This document shows positions 1 to 8,506 of a stretch of DNA of 30,179 nt, one piece after another. A model generated the notes under the pieces. It was not told the origin of the DNA. It saw only the letters and a list, made by a program, of their open reading frames with translations, and did not search any database. Within the stretch, counting starts at the first letter, position 1. Every line of letters starts with the position of its first letter. The position numbers and the translations under genes are program-made. The stretch lies in NCBI GenBank assembly GCA_964630665.1, contig CAZVVN010000037.1, positions 1-30,179 on the forward strand, written 5' to 3'. Origin of the DNA: UBA9619 sp964630665. GTDB lineage: Bacteria; Pseudomonadota; Gammaproteobacteria; Arenicellales; UBA868.

Positions 1-10
1 ACGCCTAGTC

Positions 11-1171
11 TTAGACGAGGGACCTGTACACATGTTCGAGTCGTCTAGTAAATTCTCCAAAGGTAAACTCGGCCTCAAAACGGGCGTGGCCATTGTTGGC
101 CAGTCTGCACCGCTCAGCGCTGTCGTCGACCAAATCAACAATCGCACGGGAGAACGACTTTGCATCGAATTCGGTCAGTCGTGCACAGTCCTCGTCAAGA
201 ATCTGGCGGTTGGCTCCAGTATCAGTGGCGACAATTGCGGTGTTTGCCTTGAGGTAGTCCAGCAACTTGAGGGGTGTATTGATACCGGATTTGCGTGGCG
301 CAAGAACGATGTCGGATGCGGCCAGGTAGGCGGGTAGGCGATCCGGGTCGATGAGTCCGAGGAAACAAACCCTCTCCCCGTGAGTGCTCAACCGGCTGCT
401 ATGAGCGTCGATTTCCGATTGTTCTCCGCCGATAATGACGAAGCGCACCCGACGGACTGAATCGAGTACGATCGGAATCGCTTCGAACAACAATTCGATA
501 CCCTGATAGATAGCAAACGACCCAACATAGGTTACCAGTACGTTTTCCGAATCAGTCTCGAGCTCACTCCGGACTTGATCGATCTCTTCCCGGTCTGGGT
601 GATGCAACGAAGAGGGGATGTCGGAGATCCGATAGACCGGCGTGTGAGGCGCATACTGTTGTGCCTGACGCTCAAGGCCAGGTCCGGTACAGACCACCGC
701 GTCAGTGTGCCGGGCGACGAAACCCTCTACCCTGCGGTAAACAGCCAAGAGCAGGTTCTTGACGCTGCCCTTTCGGTAGGAAGCCGGATCGGAATGTTTC
801 TCGTAGATACACTTTGCCCCGGTAAGCCGGGCGACGAGCCAGGCAATTGCGCCTCCCTCTTCTGTTCCATGTATCACGTCGTACTGGGTACGAAGGGCAA
901 ATGTGAGTGCAAAAAATAATAGAAAAACATCGAAAATGACCTTGGGTAATGAGGGTCCGATAGGTATGTTGGTCACACCCGGCAAGGACCAGACACGGTG
1001 CACTCGGGAGCGGATTTCGTCGTCGTCGACACCGATTGGTGGCACCAGAACATCGACCTGAAAACCGAGAGCTTCTAATGCTAGAACGTTGAACTTGACT
1101 CGTATGGAACTGCCACGCCACTGGAAAAATGGTTGTGTGCTGATCAGAAGAATCCTCGGCTTTCGTATCAT
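11..1171 (-). CDS. GT4-type glycosyltransferase
   Basis: Probable retaining glycosyltransferase of the GT-B fold (family GT4), transferring a sugar from a nucleotide-sugar donor onto a cell-surface polysaccharide or lipid-linked intermediate at the cytoplasmic face of the membrane. The 386-residue protein has an N-terminal Rossmann-like half (about residues 8-180, with HGTEEGG and the YEKHSD stretch) and a C-terminal donor-binding half starting near VTYVGSFAIYQG. The segment around KSGINTPLKLLDYL resembles the donor-binding E-x7-E region of the family, with Leu/Asp where the second Glu is common. The start is ATG without a clear Shine-Dalgarno. It lies 193 bases downstream of the FrhB-like gene on the same strand, so the two may be co-transcribed. 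The stop codon is inside the window, so the gene is complete. Donor and acceptor cannot be told from sequence. Confidence 0.85.
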   Translation of the reverse strand: MIRKPRILLISTQPFFQWRGSSIRVKFNVLALEALGFQVDVLVPPIGVDDDEIRSRVHRVWSLPGVTNIPIGPSLPKVIFDVFLLFFALTFALRTQYDVIHGTEEGGAIAWLVARLTGAKCIYEKHSDPASYRKGSVKNLLLAVYRRVEGFVARHTDAVVCTGPGLERQAQQYAPHTPVYRISDIPSSLHHPDREEIDQVRSELETDSENVLVTYVGSFAIYQGIELLFEAIPIVLDSVRRVRFVIIGGEQSEIDAHSSRLSTHGERVCFLGLIDPDRLPAYLAASDIVLAPRKSGINTPLKLLDYLKANTAIVATDTGANRQILDEDCARLTEFDAKSFSRAIVDLVDDSAERCRLANNGHARFEAEFTFGEFTRRLEHVYRSLV

Positions 1172-1364
1172 GTTTCTGGCTGGTCCATCATAGAGGAGTT
1201 ATCCAAAAATAAATCTCAGCGTGGTATCGTGACCGGTGATGTGGGGTACTGCCGGTGGTTGAAAAAATCCGTAATTCTGGCGGCAATATGATTCGTAGGT
1301 GCCAGGAATTACGTTGGATAGTTTACGCCACTGACATCTGCGACTGAGGTAATTCAAGTCTAAT

Positions 1365-2723
1365 TTAACCGCGCCTATACTTACGATTTTTCCACCAGAC
1401 CCTGCAAATGACGAGCGGAATAGCCCAATTGGAGGTCAGAAACTTTATGAGTGGATATCTGAACCATTTATGCGCTCCAAGCCAAAGTAGTGACGAGACA
1501 CCTCGCTCAATTAATTTCTCCCAAAAGGAAGACTCCGGGGTCATGCGGTCATAACTGGGACTACTCTTTCCGCTAGAAAGACGTCTTGCAACGCGCAACG
1601 GAGCATTGAGTCCTTTCCTTTTGGTTTGGTTTCGGTGCGTTTGATACTGGGGGTCGTTATGTAGATCTGTGGAATAGATGGAGCCTCGATGAATAGCGTT
1701 TCTGAGCATGTTTCTGCCAGTTTGAGTGCGTGTAAGAATTCTAGATTGACCAGCAAATTTGTATTGTCCATCTAAATCACGGGTCCAGGCATCACTTACC
1801 GATAAGTCGGAAAATTCTCCTGAGCCATCAATGCAGGTCTGACAGCGCTCCGGCATGTATAGACCGATTAAATAGTTATAGGCTCCATCTTTGTAATTGG
1901 AGTAGTGAAGGTCGTGTGTCTGCCCATTTTTCATGATTGCACGCATTTTGCCCGGCCACTTACCGCCCCGGAACTGGAAATCTACGATGTCTTCTTTGCG
2001 TATATTTTTTGTGCGCAGCAATTCTGGAACAACATTCAGGTTCAGTGCGCCACCACAAAATAACCCCACGATCACCGCAATTTTCTCTTCCAAATGGGGA
2101 TCTGCACGCATCACTTTTCTTAGGCCATGAATGTGACAAGGTAACGCAGCCACGGCAAAACGTCCGGTCTGAGAACGCAGCAACTGGAGAATTGTATTGA
2201 GCGGGATAACGGTATACCTGGATCCTTGGCTACTGACCAGTTCCTCTTTGGTCGTTGCGATGAATGGTTCTCCCAGCCAGGGTTTGTCAGGACGCATGCG
2301 AGTTACAACACAACCGTTCACGTCTCCATGATTGAGGACATCGTAAAGTAGTGTTGTGATGACACCCCCACCCGCTCCGCTGGAGCGAATTTCACTATCA
2401 GTTGAATAGCCAACGTGAGTATCCAGTATCCGCCCATCAAATCCAGGCCCCTGATCTTTTTCGCCAAAAGTCAGTTCCGTGAGTCTGGAAAAGGATACCG
2501 AACCGCCTGGGCAAACTTCGCCGCAGAGGCCGCAGGAGGTACATTTGGTCTCATCAAGTACAGGGTAATAATCGGAGTCCAAAGAGATCGCCTGCTCGGG
2601 GCAAATGCCCACGCAGGTTCCGGTGCGAGCGCAAAGTGACCTATCACGGAACGCAATTGAAAGGGCCGCTGGGTTAATTCCCGAGCCAATAGGCGAGGCA
2701 TTCATATTGAGGAGGTGCGACAT
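1365..2723 (-). CDS. FrhB-family (coenzyme F420 hydrogenase/dehydrogenase beta-like) iron-sulfur protein
   Basis: A 452-residue protein with two [4Fe-4S] ferredoxin clusters at the N terminus (CARTGTCVGICP at about residues 31-42, then CTSCGLCGEVCP at about 61-72), followed by FrhB N and C domains (the GAGGGVITTLLYDVL stretch, then ALPCHIHGLRK and the conserved ERCQTCIDGSGEFSDLSVSDAW). Relatives in bacterial exopolysaccharide clusters often sit beside pyruvyl- and glycosyltransferases; they are thought to be flavin/Fe-S oxidoreductases but their substrate is unknown. True F420-reducing hydrogenase activity is unlikely because no hydrogenase subunits are nearby. GGAG lies 10 bases before the ATG. 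A second in-frame ATG six codons downstream has no better site. Its neighbours are glycosyltransferases, supporting a role in sugar or lipid modification. Confidence 0.85.
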   Translation of the reverse strand: MSHLLNMNASPIGSGINPAALSIAFRDRSLCARTGTCVGICPEQAISLDSDYYPVLDETKCTSCGLCGEVCPGGSVSFSRLTELTFGEKDQGPGFDGRILDTHVGYSTDSEIRSSGAGGGVITTLLYDVLNHGDVNGCVVTRMRPDKPWLGEPFIATTKEELVSSQGSRYTVIPLNTILQLLRSQTGRFAVAALPCHIHGLRKVMRADPHLEEKIAVIVGLFCGGALNLNVVPELLRTKNIRKEDIVDFQFRGGKWPGKMRAIMKNGQTHDLHYSNYKDGAYNYLIGLYMPERCQTCIDGSGEFSDLSVSDAWTRDLDGQYKFAGQSRILTRTQTGRNMLRNAIHRGSIYSTDLHNDPQYQTHRNQTKRKGLNAPLRVARRLSSGKSSPSYDRMTPESSFWEKLIERGVSSLLWLGAHKWFRYPLIKFLTSNWAIPLVICRVWWKNRKYRRG

Positions 2724-3093
2724 TTTTCTTGCTCCGACAATTTAATGATCCCACAATTAGGGTAGCCTAACCATAGAACAAGCCCATGATTGTTTCAGTG
2801 GAGCGTTGGGAAGGCGGTGCTAAAATGACAACATCGAGGAAATTGTGCTTTAAGCGTAAAGTGGATCTGCTTAAGATACTGCCATCTGTTTAGTTCTTTT
2901 TCCATATAACTTTCTCGGCTGTTGGAAGGAATTTCTGAAACGATTGATTGGACGTCGTCGATTGAAAGTGATCGGAAGAAATCAAAATAGATAAATCCTG
3001 ATCAGATGAGCTCTGCAGCATGCACCCGATATGGGCTGAACTAGAAACCAATTCGCTTGCCGGGGAAGTGCGATCCTTATCTAGGAGGCACCC
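2724..3093. other. Divergent intergenic region between the FrhB-like and AglD-like genes
   Basis: A 370-base AT-rich gap with no convincing open reading frame. It must carry promoters for both outward-facing genes. On the plus strand TTGAAA near 2965 followed by an AATAGAT-like element is a possible but weak promoter. The only firm site is AGGAGG at 3083-3088, the ribosome binding site of the downstream gene. No tRNA or strong hairpin was seen. Confidence 0.4.
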
Positions 3094-4080
3094 GTGACCA
3101 AATTACTAGGTTTGTTATTGAAGATAGCCATATCGATCGCACTGGTCTGGATTGTTCTTTACAAGGTAAATCTTTTTAGTTCTGAGGGTCGCCAAGATCT
3201 CTTTACGCTAATCATAAAAGCGAATGCGAATTTCCTGGTCTTGTCTTTCTTAATCGGATTACTTTTGAATTTTGTCAGTGCTATGAAGTGGTGGATTCTG
3301 TTACGGTGTCGTCGGGTCTTAAGTCCATTCTGGCACGTGTGGTCTCTCTATTACGTCGGCAAGTTCTACAATTTATTTCTGCCAACCAGTGTTGGTGGCG
3401 ATATTGTTCGTGTTTATGGATTGGGAGTGACGACTGGCCAGAACATTGAAGCGATGGCGTCAGTCATCGTTGACCGTTTCACAGGATTGATAACATTGAT
3501 CGTGCTTGCTATTGCCTCCCTGGTATTTGGCTTTGCTGCCTCAGAAATCGTGGCAATTGGGACCGGTTTAGTGCTGATTTTGATTGTCCCTCTGGGGCTG
3601 AGTTGGGTTCTCTTAAGTCGTTGGTTTGTTCGTGTAATGGGTCGTTATACCAGTGACGTAAGTTTGCTTGGGCGCCTCGCCAACAAATCCATCGAACTCA
3701 GGTCCACAATACTTGCCTACGGAAGTAGCAAGATACTTGTTCCGGCTTTTCTGTTTACGTTGTTATTCTATTTTTTTTCGATTATCAACGTATGGGTTAG
3801 CGCACTCGTCTTTAATGGCGATGTCGCGGTGCAGGAAGTCGGCATTGCAGTACCCATTATCATGGTTGTCATGAACCTCCCGGTGTCAATTGGAGGGATT
3901 GGACTTATGGAAATGGCCTATACCTATGGGTTTGATACGATAGGTCTGGGCGCCACACTAGGCCTATCTACCGCACTTCTGATGCGAATAAAATCGATAC
4001 TGGACGCACTCATTGGTGGGTGTCTGCACTTTTTTCTCGGCATTGCACCTAAAGCCATCAACCCGGAAGAATCCACCTAG
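3094..4080 (+). CDS. AglD / lysylphosphatidylglycerol-synthase-type integral membrane protein (UPF0104)
   Basis: A 328-residue, very hydrophobic protein with about eight predicted membrane spans, beginning with LLGLLLKIAISIALVWIVLY and including FLVLSFLIGLLLNFVSAMKWW. The YVGKFYNLFLPTSVGGD stretch at about residues 90-106 and the later PVSIGGIGLME stretch are hallmarks of the lysylphosphatidylglycerol synthase transmembrane region/AglD family. Members occur in glycolipid and polysaccharide loci and are suspected of lipid or sugar-lipid flipping or transfer. The catalytic C-terminal aminoacyl-transferase domain of MprF is absent, so lipid lysinylation is not expected. The start is GTG with a near-perfect AGGAGG five bases upstream. 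The gene is AT-richer than the genes to the right. It faces the GT-C-like gene tail to tail, 13 bases apart. Confidence 0.85.
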   Translation: MTKLLGLLLKIAISIALVWIVLYKVNLFSSEGRQDLFTLIIKANANFLVLSFLIGLLLNFVSAMKWWILLRCRRVLSPFWHVWSLYYVGKFYNLFLPTSVGGDIVRVYGLGVTTGQNIEAMASVIVDRFTGLITLIVLAIASLVFGFAASEIVAIGTGLVLILIVPLGLSWVLLSRWFVRVMGRYTSDVSLLGRLANKSIELRSTILAYGSSKILVPAFLFTLLFYFFSIINVWVSALVFNGDVAVQEVGIAVPIIMVVMNLPVSIGGIGLMEMAYTYGFDTIGLGATLGLSTALLMRIKSILDALIGGCLHFFLGIAPKAINPEEST

Positions 4081-4093
4081 CCTACCTGTGAGA

Positions 4094-5947
4094 TCAAAGC
4101 GTCGGATACCTCGGCGCCCTTATGGTTAGTCGGGAGAAGCCTATAGCTTCAATTTTGATCTGCCCCGGTCCAAGCATCGGATCCAAGCGCAAGAGGTGGC
4201 ATTCCTCGGACGAAAGGCCTAAAAGAATCGTCTGTTTACCAATCGTATACTTCGCCAGGTCGGTAGGGTCATGAACGCCGGCACGGAATCCTTTGCCGTC
4301 GTCAATAAAAGCCTGGAACACGCCATCTTGTTTCGCGTCGAGACGAATTCGAATCAAGAATGTTTTGCCATAACGGCCACAAATATCCGATGGCAGCACG
4401 AGTTGTGGATCTTCGCCAGTTGAATTGATCAACCACGCCCCATCCTTTATGTTAACTGATATATCCTCGTTAAGTCGTGTCCAAGATGGTTGTTCCAGGT
4501 TCAGGTATTCGAAGTCATGAGTCTTAAGACTGTAAGCTGGGGGCCAATAGAAAGGAAACACGAAGCGAAACAATCCATCAATGTGCACAAGCCCTACCAC
4601 GACTATGGTGAGCAGGGCAGTGACCTGAAGTAGGTGCTGGCTTTTCAGTATGATCGATCCACGACCAGTGGACTTGCACCATGCCACTAAGTCGTGTGCC
4701 AGTGCTCTGGCTGCTGCCAGGAACAGGATAAGTACTGGTAGAATTATGGGGAGGATATACTTTCCCTGAATCTGAACATCCTGGTAGACATTCCGCCAGG
4801 TGTACACAAAAATCTGGAAAACAATAGCAACAAACAGGAGAGTCTCAAAAAGTAATCTACGAGTGTCTGTCGCCTCCTGCGTTCCTGTCCAGAAGCGCAC
4901 CATCACGAACAGCAATCGCATCAAGTAATACATCAGAGCGAGTATAAATACAGCGGAGTAGAGCCCATATTGTAAAGGCCCCAGTCTAATTTTTAGCCAA
5001 TCGAGGTGGCCGATAGTAGATTTCAAAGATGCGCCGATGAAATCTTTGTGGTTGCTGAAAATCAGTTGACTAAAGCCGATGCCCTGGGAAATAAAGCCGT
5101 GGCCACGATCACTATTCAGTGTCCGGTGCCTGCTGGCGACCTCGCGATTTACTTGCCGGGCGAATGGATCATCAATTCCATAATGAGACATGTTAAACAA
5201 GGGCCACCAGCCGCCACCGATGATGGTCGTCGTGACCAATACAAGGCCGTAGGGCAGCCAGCGTTTTTTCTGGATCCTCAAGAACGAGATTGTTGTAAGC
5301 CCAGCCACGGGAAGCACGATATACGCTGACAGCTTAGATACAAATACGAGGCCTATACTTAACCCAAGAAAAGAAACCGTATAGAAGTTTATTCGCCTAC
5401 GGAACAAAAGGACAAGCGCTGCAAAAAGCATCGTTGCCGAGAAAATAGCACTACTGTCATCGTTAAGGTACGAGGCAATAAAGGTGAACTGGGGCAAGAA
5501 TCCGGTCAGTGCACTGCCTAGAGCAGCATACCAGACGTTTCCAAAGTACCAGTAGAGGCCAATGTAGACAAGGACGACTGTTAACGCACAGAACAATACT
5601 GAACCCGATCGGATCGCGATGTGCCAGGCTTCTGATCCAATAGTCATCCGAGAGTTTTTTTCTCCAAGTGGAGAGAAAGGTGCGACCAGTGCAGAAACGA
5701 GAAAAGAAAGCGGTGGCCGAAGCAGACGCGTGGTACCGTATGGAGAATAGTGAATGTGAGCCTTACCTTCGTCTTCAGGGAAAACAGCCAGGCTTTTGTG
5801 GTGAAAATAAAACGCAGCAGCTGCATAGTTGGCTGGTGCGTCGGGTCCTGCACCAATCGGGAGGTGTTTGGCGGTGAAACTGTAATAACTGACCGCAAAA
5901 AAGAATACGGCCAGCACGCTAATCCAACCAGGTGACAGTCTGTCCAC
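4094..5947 (-). CDS. Multi-span GT-C / DUF2142-like membrane glycosyltransferase candidate
   Basis: A 617-residue membrane protein with an N-terminal span, an acidic extracytoplasmic loop (GAGPDAPANYAAAA, about residues 32-45), the RPPLSFLVSALVAPF segment, many further spans through about residue 460, and a soluble C-terminal domain of about 150 residues. The order acidic loop, PPL motif, then NDDSSAIF resembles DUF2142 and GT39 (ArnT/PMT-like) proteins, which use polyprenyl-phosphate sugars to glycosylate an acceptor on the outer face. The start is GTG and lacks an obvious Shine-Dalgarno, so a nearby alternative is possible. Location among polysaccharide genes supports the assignment; the acceptor is unknown. 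Confidence 0.7.
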   Translation of the reverse strand: MDRLSPGWISVLAVFFFAVSYYSFTAKHLPIGAGPDAPANYAAAAFYFHHKSLAVFPEDEGKAHIHYSPYGTTRLLRPPLSFLVSALVAPFSPLGEKNSRMTIGSEAWHIAIRSGSVLFCALTVVLVYIGLYWYFGNVWYAALGSALTGFLPQFTFIASYLNDDSSAIFSATMLFAALVLLFRRRINFYTVSFLGLSIGLVFVSKLSAYIVLPVAGLTTISFLRIQKKRWLPYGLVLVTTTIIGGGWWPLFNMSHYGIDDPFARQVNREVASRHRTLNSDRGHGFISQGIGFSQLIFSNHKDFIGASLKSTIGHLDWLKIRLGPLQYGLYSAVFILALMYYLMRLLFVMVRFWTGTQEATDTRRLLFETLLFVAIVFQIFVYTWRNVYQDVQIQGKYILPIILPVLILFLAAARALAHDLVAWCKSTGRGSIILKSQHLLQVTALLTIVVVGLVHIDGLFRFVFPFYWPPAYSLKTHDFEYLNLEQPSWTRLNEDISVNIKDGAWLINSTGEDPQLVLPSDICGRYGKTFLIRIRLDAKQDGVFQAFIDDGKGFRAGVHDPTDLAKYTIGKQTILLGLSSEECHLLRLDPMLGPGQIKIEAIGFSRLTIRAPRYPTL

Positions 5948-6093
5948 GATAGCTATCTTTTGAGATTGTGACTCGTTAACTTATCGCCAAAAAGATTTGG
6001 TACGCTGACGGTGAAAGAAGCTTGTATGGGTCAGTTCCCGAGCCAGAAACAAAGGCATGAAACCTGGCCGATCGAGCCTGAGGTGGCACTGAT

Positions 6094-7578
6094 TCAGCCG
6101 ACGGCCGGCGTCTCGAAGTCGTTTCGCCGTGTTGCCGGCCTTGGTGGTTGAGCGGTTATGACCGCAGGTGTCTTTGTCGGGTCGGATGCTGTGTCACCGT
6201 TGAATTCAGGCGCGGGTTCTGGGAGGTCGTCACCCCTTGAGGCCCGCTGCGCGTCGCCTGGGGATACTGGACCGGTGATCGGCTGGGTTGTTGTACTTGT
6301 GGTGATATCGTGTTTTGGACCTTCGTCTCGATTACGGGCGGACCGGGGGCGAGGCTTTCTGTTTCTTTCCCGGGATGGTGTTTTGGAACCTACCGTTTCA
6401 GGTTGCACCATCAGCGCGTCGGAGATCTCTTTTCTCGTCAGACTGTGACCGATAAAAGCCTCGATGTCCATCAACGAGAATGCATGGTCTTCGCAGGCGA
6501 AGGAGATCGCGTGGCCGCTGGCACCAGCCCGGGCGGTGCGGCCCGTTCGGTGAACATAATCTTCGGGATCCTGCGGCAGGTCGTAGTTAAACACATGGCT
6601 GACGCTCGGAATGTGCAGCCCCCGGGCCGCAACGTCCGTTGCCACCAACACCTGGCAGCGCCCCTCGGTGAACTCTTTGAGTAACTTTTCCCGTTTAGGC
6701 TGCGGAACATCGCCGGATTGAACCCCGGTCGAATAACCATGGCGCCGAAGGCGTTGCCCCAGCCGGTCACATGTCACCCGGGTATTTGCGAACACCAATA
6801 CCCTTTCACCCTCGGTCTTAGCTATCAGTCCAAGCAGCAATGGAAGCTTCTCGCTGTTCGCAGGATAGTACACCTCTTCGATCAGTCGATCGGCGACGGG
6901 GGTATCTGTTTCGATTTTGACCTCTGTGGGGTTGTTCATGTGCTCGTAGGCCAGCTCGTTTACCCGCAGGGAAAGTGTTGCCGAGAACAGCATGTTCAGC
7001 CGGGTCGATGGTCCTGGCATTCTGCGTAACACGAACCGGATGTCCTTGATAAAACCAAGATCAAACATCCGGTCGGCTTCATCCAGCACCACGACCTGTA
7101 CCCCTTTGAGATCAAAAACACCCTGCCTAAAATAGTCGATCAGGCGGCCAGGTGTGCCGATGAGTATGTCGACACCTTTACTGAGGCTTTCGCGCTGCGA
7201 ATGATAGCCCGTGCCCCCGTAGACCAGCCCGAGTTTCAGGTCGCTGTGTTTCCCCAGCACCTCGGCGTCCCGGTAGATCTGTATGGCGAGTTCCCGGGTC
7301 GGGGCCAGGATCACCGCCCGGACACTGGTGGACTGGTGAGTATCCAGCGGAGGGTTTGTCAGCAGGCGACTAAATGTGGCCAGCAGAAAAGCAGCCGTCT
7401 TGCCGGTGCCCGTCTGAGCCTGGCCGGCAACATCCTGCCCGGTCAACAGCAGGGGCAGTGATTCGGCCTGGATAGGTGTGCAGTGCTCAAATCCTGCATC
7501 TTCAAGCCCATGCAGAAGCGTTGGGTGCAGGTCAAATTCGGAGAACTTTTTATTGGTTAAATAGGTGGCGTCTTCCAT
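6094..7578 (-). CDS. rhlB: ATP-dependent RNA helicase RhlB (DEAD-box)
   Basis: DEAD-box RNA helicase; in enterobacteria RhlB unwinds structured RNA for the RNase E degradosome. All family motifs are present in order: the Q motif region (FSEFDLHP through CTPIQ), AQTGTGKT, PTRELA, TPGR, DEAD, SAT, VFANT, ARGLHIP and HRTGRTARAG. The core is followed by a roughly 100-residue Pro/Thr/Arg-rich low-complexity tail, suited to RNA or partner binding. I chose the ATG at 7578 because the protein then begins MEDATYLTNKKFSEF, closely matching the E. coli N terminus, and AAGG lies just upstream; an ATG at 7620 would add 14 residues without a good ribosome site. It is divergent from trxA-rho, the order seen in E. 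coli and relatives. Confidence 0.93.
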   Translation of the reverse strand: MEDATYLTNKKFSEFDLHPTLLHGLEDAGFEHCTPIQAESLPLLLTGQDVAGQAQTGTGKTAAFLLATFSRLLTNPPLDTHQSTSVRAVILAPTRELAIQIYRDAEVLGKHSDLKLGLVYGGTGYHSQRESLSKGVDILIGTPGRLIDYFRQGVFDLKGVQVVVLDEADRMFDLGFIKDIRFVLRRMPGPSTRLNMLFSATLSLRVNELAYEHMNNPTEVKIETDTPVADRLIEEVYYPANSEKLPLLLGLIAKTEGERVLVFANTRVTCDRLGQRLRRHGYSTGVQSGDVPQPKREKLLKEFTEGRCQVLVATDVAARGLHIPSVSHVFNYDLPQDPEDYVHRTGRTARAGASGHAISFACEDHAFSLMDIEAFIGHSLTRKEISDALMVQPETVGSKTPSRERNRKPRPRSARNRDEGPKHDITTSTTTQPITGPVSPGDAQRASRGDDLPEPAPEFNGDTASDPTKTPAVITAQPPRPATRRNDFETPAVG

Positions 7579-7957
7579 GTTGCCTTGTTTTTTCAAGTGG
7601 GTCGTTTTAAGGACAGCCATTGGTAGAGACAGTCAGCTTCCAGGCCGGTAAATCTTGTAATTCAGGGTGGCGGCGAGCAGTTTGACGGGGCATTCGCGCT
7701 GAATCGTATGGTAGGTTGATTCCCATACCGTGTTGCAGCAATCGGCATCGCGTGAAATTGCTTCTTGCTTATGGGGGTGGAGTTCTGGTAAAAAGCCGTT
7801 ATCGGGTCGGAATCAGACGCCTCTGAGAGGCTTTATACTGAGCACCCGGCGGGTAGTGAAACAGGGTGAACGCGTGAGTATATCACAGGGCCCCTGCACC
7901 CCTTTCCCAGACACAAATTTCTTCCCGTTAATGTAACGATCAGGAGTATAGGTTTTT
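7579..7957. other. Divergent rhlB/trxA intergenic region
   Basis: About 380 bases with no convincing gene. A short perfect hairpin GCCTC-TGA-GAGGC lies at 7819-7831 and runs straight into TTTATACTG, so TATACT at 7834-7839 is a candidate -10 for trxA with no good -35. AGGAG at 7942-7946 is the trxA ribosome site, 11 bases from the ATG. Short open frames in the gap lack ribosome sites and recognisable products. Confidence 0.4.
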
Positions 7958-8284
7958 ATGTCCGACAATATCGTCCATGTCAGTGATGACTCATTTGAAC
8001 AGGAAGTACTACAGTCTGACAAACCTGTGCTGCTGGATTACTGGGCTGACTGGTGCGGCCCGTGCAAGTCCATTGCCCCGGTACTGGAAGAAGTCGCGGA
8101 CGAATATTCGGAGAAGATGACGGTCGCCAAACTCAATGTGGATGACAATCCTGCTACACCGATTAAGCACGGTGTGCGGGGCATTCCGACCCTGATGTTG
8201 TTCAAAAACGGTGCTGTCGAAGCGACCAAGGTCGGTGCGGTCTCCAAAGCCCAGCTGACCGTTTTCATCGATGAGAATCTTTGA
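7958..8284 (+). CDS. trxA: Thioredoxin 1
   Basis: Cytosolic thioredoxin, the general dithiol reductant that thioredoxin reductase recharges with NADPH. The 108-residue length matches the family. The WCGPCK active site is at residues 32-37, the cis-proline loop GIPTLMLF and the buried Asp of LLDYWADW are present, and the protein ends with the usual amphipathic helix. The start ATG is preceded by AGGAG. It is the first gene of a trxA-rho pair on the plus strand and lies divergent from rhlB. The shorter length and absence of a Cys-rich N terminus argue against thioredoxin 2. Confidence 0.97.
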   Translation: MSDNIVHVSDDSFEQEVLQSDKPVLLDYWADWCGPCKSIAPVLEEVADEYSEKMTVAKLNVDDNPATPIKHGVRGIPTLMLFKNGAVEATKVGAVSKAQLTVFIDENL

Positions 8285-8322
8285 CCCTGTAAACCCACTG
8301 GCATCGGCCTGATCCAGGTATC

Positions 8323-8351
8323 TGGACGCGAGACCGGTGATAGTGTTAGAT
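8323..8351 (+). promoter_or_regulatory. Candidate rho promoter
   Basis: TGGACG (8323-8328) and TTAGAT (8346-8351) are separated by 17 bases and give fair matches to sigma-70 -35 and -10 boxes. They lie downstream of trxA and about 155 bases before the rho start, so rho could have its own promoter in addition to read-through from trxA. Found by eye only. Confidence 0.35.
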
Positions 8352-8506
8352 TGAAACCAACAGGCCAGAAGCCAGACCTGCTTACCCCAACACTGCCTTC
8401 CAACTGAATTTCCCCGACACCGGCGGTTAGTGCCCAGCCGGAAACCGTCCGACCGGGACGGTACGACAACCGCATCCGCCAGACCGCTAAACCCTGAGAT
8501 CAAGCC
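8352..8506 (+). promoter_or_regulatory. C-rich, G-poor rho leader (possible rut site for autoregulation)
   Basis: The leader between trxA and rho is strongly C-over-G biased in its first part: by hand count roughly 28 C and 10 G in the 70 bases from 8352. Unstructured C-rich, G-poor RNA is what Rho binds, and rho is known in E. coli to be attenuated by its own product in its leader. The function here is inferred from composition and position. Confidence 0.4.

Noticed and set aside
1172..1364. Mini open frame upstream of the GT4 gene ending in an ATGA overlap with its start
   Set aside because: Seven codons, no ribosome site, and no sign of conservation to test; not enough to call a leader peptide.
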